Assembly (NCBI GenBank): GCA_007128515.1
Contig: SKXI01000010.1
Span: forward strand, 1-6,479
DNA length: 6,479 nt
Reading direction: 5' to 3'
DNA from: Halococcaceae archaeon
Lineage (GTDB): Archaea > Halobacteriota > Halobacteria > Halobacteriales > Halalkalicoccaceae
The translations under genes were made by a program, and so were the position numbers. The notes beneath the pieces were generated by a model, which was given only the letters and a program-made list of their open reading frames with translations, did no database searches and was not told where the DNA came from. Of the stretch, positions 5,709 through 6,479 are shown one piece after another; position 1 is the stretch's first letter, and every line of letters starts with the position of its first letter.

Positions 5709-5947
5709 CAGAACCGCCCGAACTCGGACCCGGACTCCACCTCGGACTGCGTCCGTCTCCTCACCGATATCGATCGGTTCGACGTCGTCGAGCGCCCCGG
5801 AGCTCCTCGGCGAGTTCTATGGAATGGTCTCCATCCGCTTCGACCCGCCAGCGAATCCCGTCGTCGGGTTCGGGGCATAGGCGCTCGCGGATCTCGGGAG
5901 GTGGTGATCCCGAATCCCTGCTCGACCGTCGTTTCGTCGGTCGCCAT
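5709..5947 (-). pseudogene. AbrB/MazE-like antitoxin pseudogene, relic 2
   Basis: From an ATG at 5945-5947 the frame reads MATDETTVEQGFGITTSR, then must shift to EIRERLCPEPDDGIRWRV and DHSIELAEELRG, then to ALDDVEPIDIGEETDAV, and finally to a degraded SEFG end. It is the closest match to relic 1 and the best preserved N-terminus of the three. At least two frameshifts, plus small insertions near 5710-5740, prevent a full-length product. The family is SpoVT/AbrB-like, as for relic 1. A PIN stub follows, and then the tumEA module begins. Confidence 0.63.
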
Positions 5948-6180
5948 GTGAGCCAGACGGTGTCCCATCGAGACGAACGGTCGGCACCGAGGTCGACGAC
6001 GACTGCCGGTGGGGGACCACCGACGGCCCGAACGGATTCGCTCTCTGTATCCGATACGTTTCGCTCCGAGCGGCCGATTCCGAGTGCTCGACCGACGGCT
6101 GTCACGCTCCCCAGCCCGTTCGGCTTACCGCCCGGTACCCGGCCCCGATTTCTCCGGAGTTACTTACTTCGACTTTTCGA
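5948..6180. other. Unassigned spacer upstream of the S-layer promoter
   Basis: A minus-strand frame opens at an ATG at 6103-6105 and runs into relic 2 in another phase. Its product (MTAVGRALGIGRSERNVSDT onward) is unrecognised. Codon third positions are moderately G+C-rich, so it could be the remnant of a gene. I see no RNA gene or repeat here. Confidence 0.35.
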
Positions 6181-6221
6181 GATGAATCACGGTATAGTGG
6201 GCTACGTTTCACTCTCTTCAC

Positions 6222-6245
6222 GTGGTTTTTGCGACCCAAAAACAC
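6222..6245. promoter_or_regulatory. Inverted repeat just upstream of the S-layer TATA box
   Basis: GTGGTTTTTG (6222-6231) and CAAAAACAC (6237-6245) are inverted around a 5-nt spacer, with one unpaired base. It lies 7 nt before the TATA element. It could be a regulator or enhancer site, or a terminator for transcripts entering from the left. Confidence 0.4.
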
Positions 6246-6250
6246 ACAAG

Positions 6251-6262
6251 GCTTATTATATG
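6251..6262 (+). promoter_or_regulatory. TATA box of the S-layer glycoprotein gene
   Basis: GCTTATTATATG is a strong TATA element in an otherwise G+C-rich genome. Transcription from about 25 nt downstream would give an untranslated leader of roughly 90-100 nt before the ATG at 6381. Long leaders are known for S-layer genes of some haloarchaea. The weaker GGTATAGTG at 6191-6199 might be a second promoter. Confidence 0.6.
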
Positions 6263-6284
6263 TTTGCTGTTTTGGTCGACTGCC

Positions 6285-6380
6285 CCTACCCATGGCTGTC
6301 CCAGTTCCGTCGTCGGTCGTCCGGGTTTCATGGACGCGCGGCGGGCGGGCGGTCTACGGTAACAGAACCAACAACAAACC
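6285..6380 (+). promoter_or_regulatory. Predicted 5' untranslated leader of the S-layer gene
   Basis: This leader is G+C-rich and has no Shine-Dalgarno sequence near the ATG. A possible hairpin is CGTCC/GGACG around 6317-6336. The last 20 nt are A- and C-rich and probably unstructured (AACAGAACCAACAACAAACC). The start is estimated from the TATA position, not measured. Confidence 0.4.
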
Positions 6381-6479
6381 ATGACAGGAAACACAGACAT
6401 TCGCGTCAAGGGACAAGCGCTGTTCCTTGCCGCGCTGATGGTCCTCTCCGTCGTCGCCATGTCCGCCGCGTTCGCGGGC
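6381..6479 (+). CDS. S-layer / surface glycoprotein, N-terminal signal, cut by window edge
   Basis: The 33 visible codons begin MTGNTDIRVKGQALFLAALM and continue VLSVVAMSAAFAG. The (K/R)xxALFLAALMVLSV...AFAG pattern is the haloarchaeal surface-glycoprotein signal peptide, found on S-layer glycoproteins and on other proteins that also carry PGF-CTERM tails. The strong promoter and long leader suggest a highly expressed gene, so the main S-layer glycoprotein is the best guess, but the mature protein is outside the window and a paralogue is possible. There is no Shine-Dalgarno site. The surface glycoprotein at 301-2259 is on the same strand, so the TA strip may separate two members of one surface-protein cluster. 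Confidence 0.82.
   Translation, partial: MTGNTDIRVKGQALFLAALMVLSVVAMSAAFAG

Noticed and set aside
1..6479. tRNA, rRNA, a transposase gene, a replication origin or a CRISPR array
   Set aside because: None was seen on either strand by eye; a covariance-model or profile search would be needed to exclude small RNAs fully.

Overview
The window comes from a halophilic archaeon (class Halobacteria). The evidence is high G+C, strongly acidic proteins, two cell-surface proteins with haloarchaeal sorting signals (an N-terminal surface-glycoprotein signal and a PGF-CTERM tail), an archaeal-type ribosomal protein L10e, and TATA-like boxes placed for leaderless or short-leader transcripts. I cannot assign a genus from the sequence alone.

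Layout. (1) Positions 1-123, minus strand: the first 41 codons of ribosomal protein L10e (uL16), which has no listed ORF. (2) 301-2259, plus: a 652-aa S-layer-like surface glycoprotein ending in a PGF-CTERM anchor. (3) 2260-about 6110: a toxin-antitoxin (TA) graveyard. It holds two intact TA pairs, VapB-VapC (4415-3790) and TumE-TumA (5595-4863), both on the minus strand. Around them lie decayed modules: a truncated vapC paralogue (2453-2685), an interrupted and frameshifted small haloarchaeal gene (2810-3167) with a 37-aa ORF overlapping its end, three relics of one AbrB/MazE-like antitoxin, and two stubs of a PIN-domain toxin that once followed it. (4) About 6110-6380: an AT-rich promoter and long leader. 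(5) 6381-6479, plus: the start of a second surface glycoprotein, probably the S-layer protein, cut by the window edge.

Two short non-autonomous transposable elements (2352-2452 and 2967-3064) share perfect 15-bp terminal inverted repeats (TAGGGATCATCGTAG) and are each flanked by a 3-bp target duplication (TCA or TGA). The first sits exactly on the stop codon of the vapC relic. The second interrupts the small gene at 2810-3167, and removing it restores the reading frame across the junction.

How it fits together. Chromosomal genes for translation and the cell envelope flank a roughly 4-kb strip in which TA modules have been gained, nested into one another and lost. Both intact pairs lie directly downstream of truncated copies of the same AbrB-PIN module, which suggests repeated replacement at one kind of site. 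The TumE promoter carries a clear 18-bp palindrome beside its TATA-like box, and the VapB promoter carries a 14-bp imperfect palindrome between its TATA box and start codon. Both look like autoregulatory operators.
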